From: Acanthamoeba lenticulata
Taxonomy: Eukaryota > Discosea > Longamoebia > Acanthamoebidae
Direction of reading: 5' to 3'
DNA: 40,727 bases
NCBI GenBank assembly: GCA_002179805.1
Contig: NAVB01001640.1
Coordinates: 1 to 40,727 of the forward strand
Shown here in pieces: positions 11,811 to 24,300 of this stretch. The number at the start of each line of letters is the position of its first letter. Positions within the stretch are counted from its first letter, which is position 1. Under the pieces are notes generated by a model. That model was not told the origin of the DNA. It saw nothing but the letters and a program-made list of their open reading frames with translations, and made no database searches. The position numbers and the translations under genes are program-made.

Positions 11811-13756
11811 ATGCGCACCTCCCATCCCCGCGCGGGGGCTACGGCCTCCTTCTTGCTGCTCGTCGCGGCGCTGTTGCTCCTGTTGGATGCACACCAGGCC
11901 AGAGCGGACATCATTTTCGGCATGTCTGCTCCTTTGAATCAGACCAACCCGGCAGCTCAGCTCGGCCTGCGCATGGCCTCTGGCATTAAGCTGGCCTTCT
12001 CCGAGGTCAACGAGAAGTTTGGAGGCGTCAACGGCCAAAATCTTACTCTCTTAGTCCAGGAAGACCACTACAACTCTAGTGAAACTGCAGCGGTAGTGGC
12101 GGCACTCATCGGGCAGAAAGCCTTTGGCATCGTAGGCGTTATTGGCGCCGAGCAGGCTTATGGTACGACCCCCGGGGTGAACTTCTGTGCGTAGTCCTTT
12201 TTTATTGTTGTAATTTTATTTAATTTTTCTTTTCTTTTCCACCCGCAGTGGCGGCCATTGTGTGCAACAAGACCGGGGTTCCCTTAATCGGGCCCTACAC
12301 GGGCAACTACCTGCTCTACAGCCCCTTCAACAGGTGCCTGTCCCCTCCCTCCCGCCCAACAGTCGCTGCCGGCGCTTAGTGAGGCGTCCTATAGAAACAG
12401 GAGAGATGATGGAAAGGAGGGGGGGAGGGGTTTGTCTTACTGTCTGACCGCGCGCTTGTGAGCAGGCTCTTCGTTAACGTCCGTGCTTCGTATGCCGACG
12501 AAGTCAACACCATTCTCAGCTTCCTAAGCAATCAGCTGCGGCTCACACGAGTGTCAGCCTTCTATCAGAACGAAGCCATTCAGGTCGCTGGTTTCTCTGA
12601 CCTCGGCCTGGCGTTCAACTTGCTGGGTCTCAAGGTAAATGACCCTCTTTAGCCCTCCTCTCTTTCTTTTCTCTTCCTTTTCTCTCTCTCTCTCTCTTCT
12701 CGAGAGCGCTCTCTCTCTCTCTCTTTCTGCGAGCAATTATGGCGGCTGTTTTGGGGCGCGTCAAGGAAAGCTTCAACACGGGGCGTGCGCCTGCTCACCT
12801 CCCTCCCCATTCGCATTGCTGGTGCGCCATGGCAGCTGGTCAGCACGGGCACCTACAACAAAGACGCGAATGTCTCGATCGAATCCATCTCCCCGGCCGT
12901 TCGCAACATTTACGCCAATGGAACGGCGCAGCCTGAGGCCATCGCCTGTATCGGAACGTATGCGGTACGTTGTCCCTCCCTCCCCCCCCCCCCAAAAACC
13001 CTTCCCCGAAGACCTCGAAACCAACAGCACTCGCGGGACCGCTTCTTGTTGCTGCAGCAAATCGTGATGTTTATCAAGCTCTGGCGATCTCTCCCGTGCG
13101 CGGTCTGTAACGACACCTACTTTGTCATGGGTGCGCCCTCTTCTCCCCATCCCCCCCCCAATCCCGGCCCATCGTGTAGTGGCGCTTGCATGCTCGCTTG
13201 CGGTCGATGTTAGCCTCTCCTCCTCCTCCTCCTCCTCCTCTTCTCGAGTCAGGAGGGCAACATCCAGTTATAATATTAACTTGGAGACGAAACAGCTTCT
13301 TTCGTCGGCCCGGAGCTGTTTCTTGCGACGCTATCCACGGCCGGGATCACGCCCCTCCGTTCGGATAACGTCACCAGCGCCATGTACATCAGCCAAGTAC
13401 GTGCCCATTCGTATCTCCCTCGCTTCCCCTTCCTTTCCCTCGTCGTTGTCGCGCAGGGCGCTCACCTCTCTCTCTCTCTCTCTCTCTCTCCCTCCCTCCC
13501 CCCAATCTGAAAAGGTGGTGCCGTTCCCCGATCCGTCGCTGTCCAGCGTCCCGTTGGTGAATGAGTATACTAGCACGCGAGTAGCGGCCAATGTGCGTGC
13601 CACCCCACCACCGTTCACCACCGAAACGAGCGGCTCTCTTCTTCTTCTTCTTCTCTCTTGTCGCTGTCTCTTTTCCCTTTTTCTCTCTCCCTCTCTCTCT
13701 CTCTCTCTCGTTCTTTGGTGTGGGCTGTGCCTACGGGATGGCGCGTTTGTTCTCTG

Positions 13757-13832
<76 letters not shown>

Positions 13833-16800
13833 TGTATGTGGTGTTGTGTGTGGTGGTGGTGGTGGTGCGATCATGCTGACATCGCGAGGGCGGTGCGCCC
13901 GCACCGGCCGGGCCTGATTGCAGCCCCTTTCGCAAGGCTCATTCACCGAACTGGAGGGCTATCTCGTGGGCCGTCTCATTGTGGATACGCTCTTCCGCAT
14001 GCGCGCTCAGTGCGTCCACCTCCTCCTCTCGCCCTCTTCACCTTCACTCTCTCCTCCCCCCAAACCCAGAATGTCTCTCGCGAGCCTTTCTTCTAATGCG
14101 CCTCGATCCGGGGATTCTCGTACGTGGTTGGCTGGTTCGTTCCCAGATCGGCGTCGGCGTGGAGCACCACCCCCGATTTCAAATTGACCAACATAGCGGC
14201 CATGCGGTCGCTCTTCTTGGAGACCATCTACAACACGACCAGCACCTTCAACATTGCTGGGTGCGCGCCGGATCCCTTCCCCTTCTGCCCTTCATTCGTT
14301 GCGCCACTGCAATGCTTGATGACCGCCGACGCCCGTGTGTCGCCTCTGACCCCGACGACGACACCAACATCAACATCAACACCAACAACAGGCTCACGCT
14401 CGGACCCTTCGAGGAAAACTCGGCCGAGAAGTGCAACCAAGGCATGCGTAACGTGCGTTTGTCTCTCCACACTGCCCCCATACCCCCCCCCCGGGGGGGT
14501 TCTCTTCCTCCTCCTTCCTCTTCTTCCTCTTCCTGCCCATGCGGCTCAGCCTGTACTTTAGTACATCAGAGAGAGAGGAGAGAGAGAGAGAGAGAGAGCT
14601 GGGTGTGATGGTGGCTGTGGTCATGATGATATTGATGATGATGCTGATGACGATGGTGGTGACGCAGGTGTACATGGTGACCTTGAAGCGCGATTACACG
14701 TACGCGCCGTATGAGGCGGGCGACTACTCCTTCCCGGGTGTGTGCGGCTCCAAGACTTCGGACGTGGCCCGCCCCTTGACCTTTGGTCAGTCGGCCGACT
14801 TCTCCGGCGAGGGGGCGGTCAAGAGCAACAAAGTGCGCGCCGGCATCCAGGCGGCCTTTGCCGGTCGCAACGCCCGGGAGGGTGGCTACAGCGGGAGGCA
14901 GCTGCTCCTCATCTCCTACGATGACCAGGGCGACGTACGTCGCATTCCTCCCACCCCCCTCCCTTCCCAAACACCTCCTCCTTTGGAAAGATGGGGGCCA
15001 AGTGTTGAGCGCTCCCCGCGCGCGCAGGTGACCAAAGCGGCTGATAACGTCATAACGCTGAATGAAGACAACCAAGTGTTTGCCCTCATGGGCAGCGTGG
15101 GCGACGAGACCGTCCTCTCGGTCCTCGATCTCGTCACCAACCTCAGCATCCCGCTAGTGGGTCCCGTCGCCGGGTCGACGGAGCTGCGCTCTCCCTGGAA
15201 GGAGTGCGCCCCTCATTCCCTTCCAAACCCCAAACCGCGGGACGCTGCTGCTGCTGCTGCTGCTGGCCCTTGCCTGACCGCACGTGTCGATTGTGGTGGT
15301 GGTGTGCTGTGCGTGTTGTGTGAATCAGATTGATCATCAACGTGCGGGCCTCTGTGGCTGATGAGACCACTCAGCTGGTCAACTACATGTCGACCGTCCT
15401 GAAGAAATTCCGGGTCATCACGCTCTACTCCAATGACGCCACGGGCACGGACGGCCTGAAGGCCCTCACCAACTCGCTCGCTTTCCTCGGCGTCAACCTC
15501 CTTGCCAACGCCTCCTACGATCCGGCCACGGACAACATCACGAGCGCCTTCGCCAGCCTCGAGGCCACCATGGCCTCGCGCAACCACGACCCTGAGGCCA
15601 TCTTCCTTTACGCCACCCACACGGTACGCACGCGCCGCACGCAGACCGCACCGCTCGAGGAGGCTCATTTTGTGCCTCCTTCTCCTCGTCTTCGTTTTCT
15701 TAGCCGGCGACGGCGTTTATTGAGCTGGCTCACGCGCGTTGGCCCTCGGCCGTCTTCTTTGCCCCCTCCTCCCTGTCGGCCGAGTCCATGAGCATTGGTA
15801 CTTGCCCCCCTCCCCCTCCCCACAGGCCCTACGCCAGCAGCCACCTTAACACGCTCTTTTTTCCTGCAAACGCACACACAGCGCTGGCCAACAGTAGCGT
15901 GGGCGCCAACGTGGAGCTGTACATGGGGTCCGTGGTGCCGTACCCGTGGGACGATACCACGCCTGTCGTGGCGACCTACTTGTCCGACATGCGGACCTAC
16001 GGTAGTGAGGCCGACATTGGCTTCAGCTCGCTCGAGGGCTACATCGAGGCCTCCTTCGCCGAGCAAGTGCTCGACCTCCTCCCGGACATCACCACCTACA
16101 ATCAGTCCCGCCTCGACTTCATCGACGCCATCTACACCCGCGAGCTGTTTGCCTTCCAAGGCCTCCGCCTGGGCGCCTTTGGTGACACCACCTGCACCAA
16201 GAGCACGTACGTCGACGCCACCCCCCCCCCAACCAGTCCCCCTCCTCCTCCTCCGCCTTCTCCTCCTGGCCTCCTCACGCGGCGTTTGTTTGGGGGGGGG
16301 GCAGGCTGGCGTGCGAGTGCAACCAGGGCCTTCACCAGGTGTGGATGATCAAGCTCAACTCGTCCTACGCGTGGGAGAGCTTGGAGGACACCCTCGTGTG
16401 GTCCGACTGCCAGTCCACCACCACGTACCGTCCCCCTTCCCTCCCTCCCTCCCCCCCCCAATCCATTCCTCCCCGCTGTGTCCCTTCCCTTATCCCGGCC
16501 CCACGCACGCACACGCACACACACACACGCACACACCACAGGGCGATCGGGGTGCCCCTCACCTTTGGCCAGATCCTGCCTTTCACCTCGCGTACACACA
16601 CCTCTCTACCTCCCCCCCTCCCTCTCCTCAACACTCTGTACAGCCGCTCACCCGAGCAACCACCACAACGACGACGCCCATCAACACCAAAACGAATAAT
16701 TAAATGGTGTTAATAACAACAGAGTCCGCCGTGAGTGAGGCGCTGGGCAACGGCACGCTGGCCGCCTTCGGCTACCTGTCGGCCAGCAGCGGCCTCAACC

Positions 16801-19800
16801 TCACGCTCATCGCCCGCAACTCCGATGATGACAGCGTGTCGGACCTGCTGGACGAGCTCGCCTACACGTTCAACGCGTTTGGCCTCGTTTCCCTGGGCAA
16901 CAACGCACAGGTACGGGGCACCCCGAGCCTTCTGCCAATCAACTGCGCCCCCCCCTCTTCTCTCCCAATCCACTCGCGAGGGTCACTTTGCTTTCGTCTG
17001 TTTGTCTCCGCCACTCCCCCCCCCCCACCAATCGGGTCATGCCGCTCACCTCTTCTTTTGCCTGCGGCTGTGCCCAAATTGTAGTCGATTGCGCCACAAG
17101 CGGCCAAGTTTGGTTTGCCTTCCATCGGCTCGGCCTCTGGCGCATCGTCGCTGCGGGATCCCTACAACGCGCGCTACGTGAACATTCGAGGCTCGTTGGC
17201 CGACAGCGCCGGAGCAGCCATCTCGTTCCTCTCGGGCCGCGGCATCGAATCCGTGTCCGTCATCTACGACGCCTCGCTGGGCTCCGATCCCGAGGACGGA
17301 GTGAGCCGCGCCATCGCCAACTTCTCCATGTCGGCCTCCTTTGTATGGGCCCTTCCCTCCTCCTCGCCCCCTCATCATTCGTTCTGCTCTCCCGTCCCTT
17401 CACAAGCCCCCCCCCCCTCTCTTCCTCTCTCCTCAAATTCACGTGGACCTGCCTCTCACCGCGAATGCGCGCACACACGGGCAGACGTCGTTCTCGGCGA
17501 GCGGGTACAACCTGCAGGCCATGATCAACAGCGTGGGAGGGAACCTGGGCGTGCTGCTGTTCGGCCCCGAGGAGATTCTCGCCCAGTTTGTCAACCAGGC
17601 CAAGTCCCAGAAGTCGGCGGCGACCGTCTATGTGGCCGTTGGCCTGACCGACCCGGACTACTTCAACCGGCTCGTGGCCCAGAGCTTCACCAGCAGCAGC
17701 GGCAAGCGAGACTCGACCGTGACTAACGTGTACGCGACATCGGTCGTCCCGCCGCTGTCGATGACGAACCTGCCCATTGTCGCCGAGTACCTGCGCGACA
17801 ACAACTACTACACGTCGGCCGACGCCTCCGCGGCAGGCCTCGAGGCCTACATCGCCGGCCGCCTCGTGGGCGAAGTGCTCCAGCGCAGCGACACGACCTC
17901 GCGCGACACCTTCCTCAACACGCTCTACAACTTTGCCGTCTTCAACATCTCCGGCCTCCGGCTGGGTCCCTACGGCGCTGAGTGCTCCGGGTCGACGTGC
18001 AACTGCAACCAGGGCATGCGCCAGGTCTGGGTCAGCGACATTGGCAACGCCCAGTACGCCCAGAACGTCGATGGCACCACCTACGAGTTCTCCGGCTGCG
18101 GCGTCACGTACCCCACCGGTGCGCGTCGCTCCCCCAACCCGATGGGGCTGTGCCTCGTGTATTGACCTGGAATGTGCGGAATGTGTGGGGGGAGAGCAGA
18201 CTCGAGCAGTGACTCGAATGTGGGCGCTATTGTCGGTGGCGTGGTGGGCGGCCTTGTGGGTCTGCTCTGCTGCTTGGCCATCATCGGCGCCATCCTCTTC
18301 TTCCTCTTTGTGCGCAAGTGCGTGTGCCGCCTCGACTCCTCGCTTCCGCCTCGACTCCACCACCACCAGAAGAGGCGCGGCTGCTGATCTTGGGGTTGTG
18401 GTTTGGGACGGGGGGGGGGAGAGAAGCTACCGCAAACGCGAGAGGCAACTGGCCTACGCCCTGCAGAACACGCCGCTGTCCATGCTCGAGAACTCGCTCG
18501 TGGAGATGGAGATGGAGATGGCCCAGATGTCTCCCTTCGACGCCGAAAGCTCCATGTGCGCCTCTGCCCCCCCCCTCCCCAGTCCGTTTCATTTCTCTTT
18601 CGTTCCTCTCCTCGCCCTTGCCGTTCAACGTCGTCCCTCAACTTACCGATGGGGGGGGGGGGATCTCGCAGCCAATACGAGCTCAACGACTCGATGTTCC
18701 CGATCCACCTGGACAAGACCTTCCTGGACTTTGGGGTGGACTCGCACAAGCAGTGCCCTATCAACGTCGTCCTCGCAGACACGCTCGTACCGACTCCCTC
18801 CCCCCTCCCCAACCAACCCAACCACCAGTGTTCACTTTTCGCCCAAAAGAGTCCCTCCACCTTAAGAGGCGATCGCAATCGCGTGGGGGCTGGCCATCAC
18901 GCACTTACGCACACGCACACACACACACACGTACGCATTGGGGGGGGGGCACAGATGCTGGAGAACACGGGCCTCGAGAAGGTCGAGTTCCGGTTCCACC
19001 ACGCCCTGCGTAACCACAAGATGTCGCTCCTCTTCACGCCTAACCGGGGCACCATCAAGCCCGGCAAGTTTAAGGAGGTCAAGGTGGAGCTCGTCATGAA
19101 GATCACCACCACCATCAACGAACCCGTCATCATCGAGGCCGTCAGTACGCATTTTCCCCACTTTAACCGCCTTTTCCCCCTTTTTTTTTTCCTTCTCTGT
19201 CGTGTGTGGCCCTCACACGAGCGCCGCGGCTGTACAGACCAAGGCCACACTATCCTGAACGTCAAGAAGGAGTCTGAGCTCTCAACCATGCTCGACTTCG
19301 AGGAGATCACCATCAACGGTCCGCCCATCGGTGTAGGCGGCTTCGGTAAGGTCTTCCGCGGCCACTGGCGCGGCGCTGAGGTGGCCGTCAAGGTCCTGCG
19401 CGACCAGAACCCCCACATCAAGGAGCTCACGCAGTTCAAGAACGAAATCGAGATGGTCAACAAGCTCCGCCACAAGAACATCGGTCTCTATCCCCCCCCT
19501 CCCCATCTCTTTCATTCCCCCTCCCCCTCTCGCTCTTTGTACATTTGGCTTGGGACCTGACGGGGATGAACCTGCGGCGGGGACTGCTACGCGTGTGTGA
19601 ATTGGGGAAACACCAGTGAACTTCCTGGGTGCGGTGACGGTGCCGGGCAAGATGTGCATGGTCACCGAGTACATCAAGCTGGGCTCTCTGCAGTCGGCCA
19701 TCACCTCCAAGAAGATGAGCAAGCTGGTCAAGGCCAAGATCGCCCTCGACGTGGCCAACGGCATGAACTTCCTCCACCAGTCCGGCATCCTCCACCGTGA

Positions 19801-21115
19801 TCTCAAGCCCGACAACGTCCTTGTACGCCTCCTCCCAATCAACCAATCAGCCACACGTCGGCACTGCGTTGTTGGTGAGCCGAGTGAAGAATTGCCAAAG
19901 CGACAACATCACGCGCACACACGCACACAACACAGACATAAGGAAAAAAACAATGTTTTTTAACTTATTGGTGACGGCGCGCAGATCATTTCGCTGTCGG
20001 GCAAGGCCGACATCAACGCCAAGCTCACCGATTTCGGTACCTCGCGCGCGGTCGGAGCTGGCAGCGAAGACTTTACGTTCACGAAGGGACTCGGCACGGT
20101 ACGCACCATCACCATCACCATCACCACCATCAGCAATCCCCCTTTGATTCTTCTTATTAATGTGGTCACTCACACGAGTGCCTCGCCTCCTCTTCCTCTA
20201 CAACAACGCAACTAAACACCAACAGCCCATCTACATGTCGCCGGAGATTCTGGGCCACCAGGACTACACCGAAAAGGCCGATGTCTACAGGTGATTGCGC
20301 TCCCTCGATGATGACGCATTGGTGGTCGTGGTTGGGCCGCTTCCGATTGGTGCTGACCCGCTTTGGGGTGGTGGTGGGGCTCAACCAATCAGCTTTGCGA
20401 TCCTGCTGTGGGCGCTCGTGGCGGGCAAGGAGCCCTACTCGGACTTCAAGAACTCGTGGGACATCGCGCGATTCGTCACAGCGGGCAAGCGGCTCGAGAT
20501 TCCCAAGAAGGCAGGCGCCCTCATGATTCACCTTATCGAGGCCTGCTGGGCGCACGAGCAAGAACAGCGCCCGTCCTTCGACGAGATCGTCACCGAGCTG
20601 CAGTCGTACGTCAACGTCAAGAAGTATGGCGGCGATGACGCCTCGGGCGAGCCGACGGAGGGCGACGCCTCCAGCTACGGCTTTGGCTCCCGCGCCCTCG
20701 AATCCCGCGGCCTCTCCAAGAGTGCGCGCCCATCCCCTTTCCCCCCCCCCCTTTGCCCCCTCTCGTGGGGCGACTTCTTCCTCTCTTTCTTCTTCTCACA
20801 CGCACGCAAACAGATTCGGGTGGCAAGAGTTCGAAGAACAACACGAGGAACTCAACGCGCAACACGACCCGAAACTCGTCCGCCAGCGGCAGCGGGCCTG
20901 GGTCCAAGAACACGTCTGCCTTTGGGTTCGGTGCCACGGGCTCGCGAAGCACGACGAAGGAGGGCTACATGCCGGGTGTGCCCGCCCCCGCGCCGCAAGA
21001 CGACTCGAGCGACGACTCTAGTGATGAGTCCGTGGCCGGCGACAAGGGCAAGGCCACCCTCAGCGCCAAGCTCAAGAAGGCCGGCAAGAACGTCACCTGG
21101 GACGAGAACAACTGA
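11811..21115 (+). CDS. Receptor kinase: three periplasmic-binding-like modules, TM, MSP/ASH-like domain, TKL kinase; 1,822 aa
   Basis: Thirty exons: 11811-12162, 12249-12333, 12466-12634, 12836-12964, 13058-13130, 13296-13396, 13515-13592, 13924-14009, 14147-14260, 14392-14452, 14668-14934, 15028-15203, 15329-15623, 15704-15797, 15882-16206, 16305-16424, 16542-16591, 16723-16910, 17085-17342, 17485-18118, 18200-18317, 18427-18555, 18672-18786, 18955-19144, 19238-19483, 19617-19822, 19985-20098, 20226-20290, 20393-20721, 20814-21115; the sum is 1,823 codons with every phase compatible. Signal peptide 1-32. Three type-1 solute-binding (leucine/branched-chain amino-acid-binding or ANF-receptor-like) modules end in Cys-Asn-Gln-Gly motifs at C410, C807 and C1181. 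TM helix about 1226-1256. Cytosolic MSP/ASH-like sandwich about 1302-1402. Kinase about 1427-1690: GVGGFGKV, K1454, HRDLKPDN (D1546), DFG (D1569), GTPIYMSPE. Ser/Asn-rich tail. Probably senses a small ligand and signals by Ser/Thr phosphorylation (inference). Confidence 0.9.
12671..12726. repeat. CT-rich microsatellite with central palindrome
   Basis: Pyrimidine dinucleotide tract in the third intron of gene E, broken by the self-complementary GAGAGCGCTCTC at about 12702-12713. Confidence 0.85.
13756..13835. repeat. (GTGC)n microsatellite, about 20 copies
   Basis: Uninterrupted alternating purine-pyrimidine tetranucleotide repeat of about 80 bp in the intron of gene E between exons 7 and 8, followed by a short TGG tract. 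Alternating GT/GC sequence can adopt Z-form DNA. It multiplies the GTGCG string that is also the favoured 5' splice-site sequence of this window. Confidence 0.97.
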
Positions 21116-21242
21116 CCATCCCCCCTTCAAGCCACCTCCCCTTTCCCCCACCGTTGTAGTATCACCGCCGCCCTCCTCCTCCGCGGCCATAAAAAGAGGA
21201 TCGCTTCATTGTTTCGCAAAATTTTAGGGCCCCCGTCGCAAA

Positions 21243-21248
21243 AATAAA
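21243..21248 (+). terminator. Candidate polyadenylation signal of gene E (AATAAA)
   Basis: AATAAA lies 128 bp after the stop codon of the receptor gene within the 196-bp convergent gap between genes E and F. Protist signals are often degenerate, so the assignment is tentative. Confidence 0.4.
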
Positions 21249-21311
21249 ACAGGAACAGAGAAGAGGGGAGAAGGGAGGCCTCCCTCCCGCAAGAAGAAAC
21301 AGACGACGCCC

Positions 21312-24300
21312 TCAAATCTGGTTGTTCCTCACCATTTGGAGCATGCGCGCCATGTTGTTCACGCGTTGGAGGTGCTGTAAACCACACGCAACGGGCCACA
21401 CGCACATGTAAAGGATCTGGCATCAGCCCGAGTTGTCCCCCCGCAGGATGGAAGGGAGGTCGCCAGCGAGGAGGAGGAGGAGGGCAGGAGCGCACCTGGA
21501 TGGGGATGGGAGCGAACCGCGCCATGTCCTCGACGAACTGCTCCGTGAAGATGTAGCAGTACTTGGCGACGGCCTTGAGCATAATGGTGTGCGTCATCTT
21601 GAGCAGCGCGCCACGCAGATCCTTACCCTTCTCATCGAGGTCGTAGTGGTCGGGATCGATGAAGAGGTAAAGCAGCTGGAACGCCTTGTAGGCCTTCACG
21701 TCGGCTGCCGAATTGGCCACCGCATCACCACGCGGTCAGCCATCCGCGTCGCTGCCCTCCCCAGCCCCCCCCCCCGCACACCCAAGGAGGGAAGGAGGGG
21801 GCACACACCGGATTGCTTCTTGGTCCAGCCGTAGGTGAAGAGCGTCTGGTGGTTGACTTCGGTGTCCTTGAGCGTGTCCTGCAGATCATCGACCAGTTGC
21901 AGGCACTATTGCATTCCATCCACGCCCCCCCCCACCACCGCACGGGTTGGTTTTGGTTTGGGTTTGGGTCTCTCTCTCTCATTCATACAAGGGGGGGGGG
22001 GCATCACGTACAACGCCGAAGCCAAAGGCGAAGAGGGCCTCCTCCTCGGTCATGAAGCCGTGGACGAGGTAGCCGTCGGCGATCACGGACGTGCCGCCCT
22101 TCTCCATCGTGATGTCCTGTGCGTGTGTGTGCGTGCGTGATGCGGGAGGATGTGAGCGAGTCGGATCACACTCTCCTCTGGAGGAGAGGATTTGAGAAGA
22201 GGGGGGAGAGGGGGGGAGGAGGGGGGATGGAGAGGAACAACAGGTTACTACGTACAGCGAGAGTCTCCTCGGAGAGGGCCACCTTGCTGTGCTGGGCCAG
22301 GCTGCGAGTCTGGGCCTCGTTGATGGAGATCATCGAGTTGAAGGCATCCGGGAACTCGCGCCTGTCGTACACCGCTGTACAACAAATCAAAAGTAGAGCG
22401 ATGGGTGAGTGGTGCGTGAGTGATGGAGGAGGAGTTTGGAAAGAAAGTAGTAGAGAGGGGGGGGCGATTTGGGAAAAGAGGAGGGGGGCGCGGTACTCTC
22501 AACAAGGCCGACCATGTCCCAGATCTTTTGCTCGAGGGCCGAGCGCGCCTTGACATCCTGCCCGGCCAGACGCTGCGTGAACAGGTTCTGGTGTTTTGTT
22601 GTTGTGGTGGTGGTGTATGGTGGTGAGCCTCACTGCCTGCCGCACGCCCGATTTGGGTTGATTGTTTGATTGACTGACTGCAGCCTGATGGGTCCTCTTG
22701 TGTTGCGTATGGGGGGGGGGCTTTTGATGATGATTGTTGTTGTTGAGGAGAGAGAGAAGAGGGAGGGATCCCACCTGGAAGGTGAGCTTGGTCTCCTTGG
22801 GGATGGTCTCGTCGTCGAGGTAGTTGTCCGTGTAGGGGTACAGCAGCGAGTAGCCCACGTAGGCGTTCTGCAGCCGCACGTCCTCGTTGTAGATGATCAT
22901 CTGCAGGCCGAAGCAGGTCCACACATTGCGGCCGGCCTGGAGGAGCTCCTCGTGGTTCCAGTTCTCGATGGCCTCGGCCTGGTCCACGAACTTGCGCGTC
23001 TCGTCGAACATGCCCCGCTTCATCATGCTGCTCACCACCGCCTGCGGTTAACCGCCGCGTGGCGCCTCGACGGAATGGCGCAAAGGGGGGGGGGAGGGGC
23101 GAACTCGTCAAAGAAGGCGGGCTCGACGCCGAGGGTGAGGGCCGACATCTCGCGGTTCATGGCCTGCACCTCCTCCGGCGTGAAGCTGCCCGTACGCTTG
23201 CTGTCCCTCAGGTTCTGCGCTCGCATGTCAGATGCGTATTTGGGGGATGAGGAGGGCGGAGGATCGGGGGGAGGAGGAGGAGGGCGTGATTTATATTTTT
23301 ATCCACATAGAAATATCTGCACATACCTTCATGCGCATGATGGAAGCCATGCGGACCTCATCCGAGATGGGCGTCATCTTGGTCGGCAGCACGCCTGCAA
23401 TTTGAGAAATCCCCTCCTGCCGTCAGCCCGAGAGAAAAGGAAAGAGAAAAGAAAAGAGAAAGAGAAAGGTCTGCCCAAGCGGCGTAAGGGAGAGGGATTG
23501 GGGGAAGGAGGGCGCACCGGGCAGGACGGTGTAGAGACAGCCCAGCACGCGCGTGAAGAAGCGCACGCGGGACTTGAACATGTGGCTGTAGTTGCTCATC
23601 GTGTCGCTGGTGGTGCCAAACGCGAAGAACACCGGCCCGCCGCCGCTGACATCAGCAACCAACCAGCGGAAGAGACACACATTTGGGAGAGAAATAGAGA
23701 GAGAAATAGAGAGAGAAAGAGAGAAGCAGAGATTTGGGGGGGAGGAGAGTGGCGGAGGGAGGGAGGGACGGACTGCGGGGTGGTGTGGAAGGTCGGGTCG
23801 GCCTGCTCGCCCTCGGTGATATGGGCGGCGAGGGCGTCGGCAGCCTCCTGCACGGCGCTGTTTTGGCCGCTGATGGCGTGGAGCTTCTCGGGGAGGCCCC
23901 TCTGCGCAAAGTGGGACCTGAACATGGGCGCGTGGTGGTGGGCGTGCTTGGACGTGACCAGCGCGTCCAGGAAGCTGATGGCCGACGTCTGTGAGTGTAT
24001 GAGGCCACGTAAGAGCAACACGAAACACGCACGTGAAGCGGGACGAGTGAGCATCCAAGAGGCCAAGACGGAGTTTGGCGAGATCGACAGGAGGGGGGAG
24101 AAGAGGGGGAGCAAACGCCATACGAGGAGGGGCGTGGAGTCCGCAGCAGCGGTGAGACGCTCAAACAGGTGGGCGAAGAGGTAGTCCTCCTTGACCGGGT
24201 TGTACATGATGTCCTCCATGGAGTCGACGATCTCCTTGTAGGCCTTGTCCGAGTGGTGGAGCATGTCCTTCAGGATGGTGAATGCCACGCTCTGGCTGGC

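Noticed and set aside
13122..14096. Long plus-strand frame of 324 codons across introns of gene E
   Set aside because: It runs through CT and GTGC repeats and only briefly coincides with true exons; it is a low-complexity frame created by the microsatellites.
14484..14499. C-run followed by G-run as a functional hairpin
   Set aside because: Such C/G homopolymers are common in the introns here; adjacency of the two runs is probably chance.
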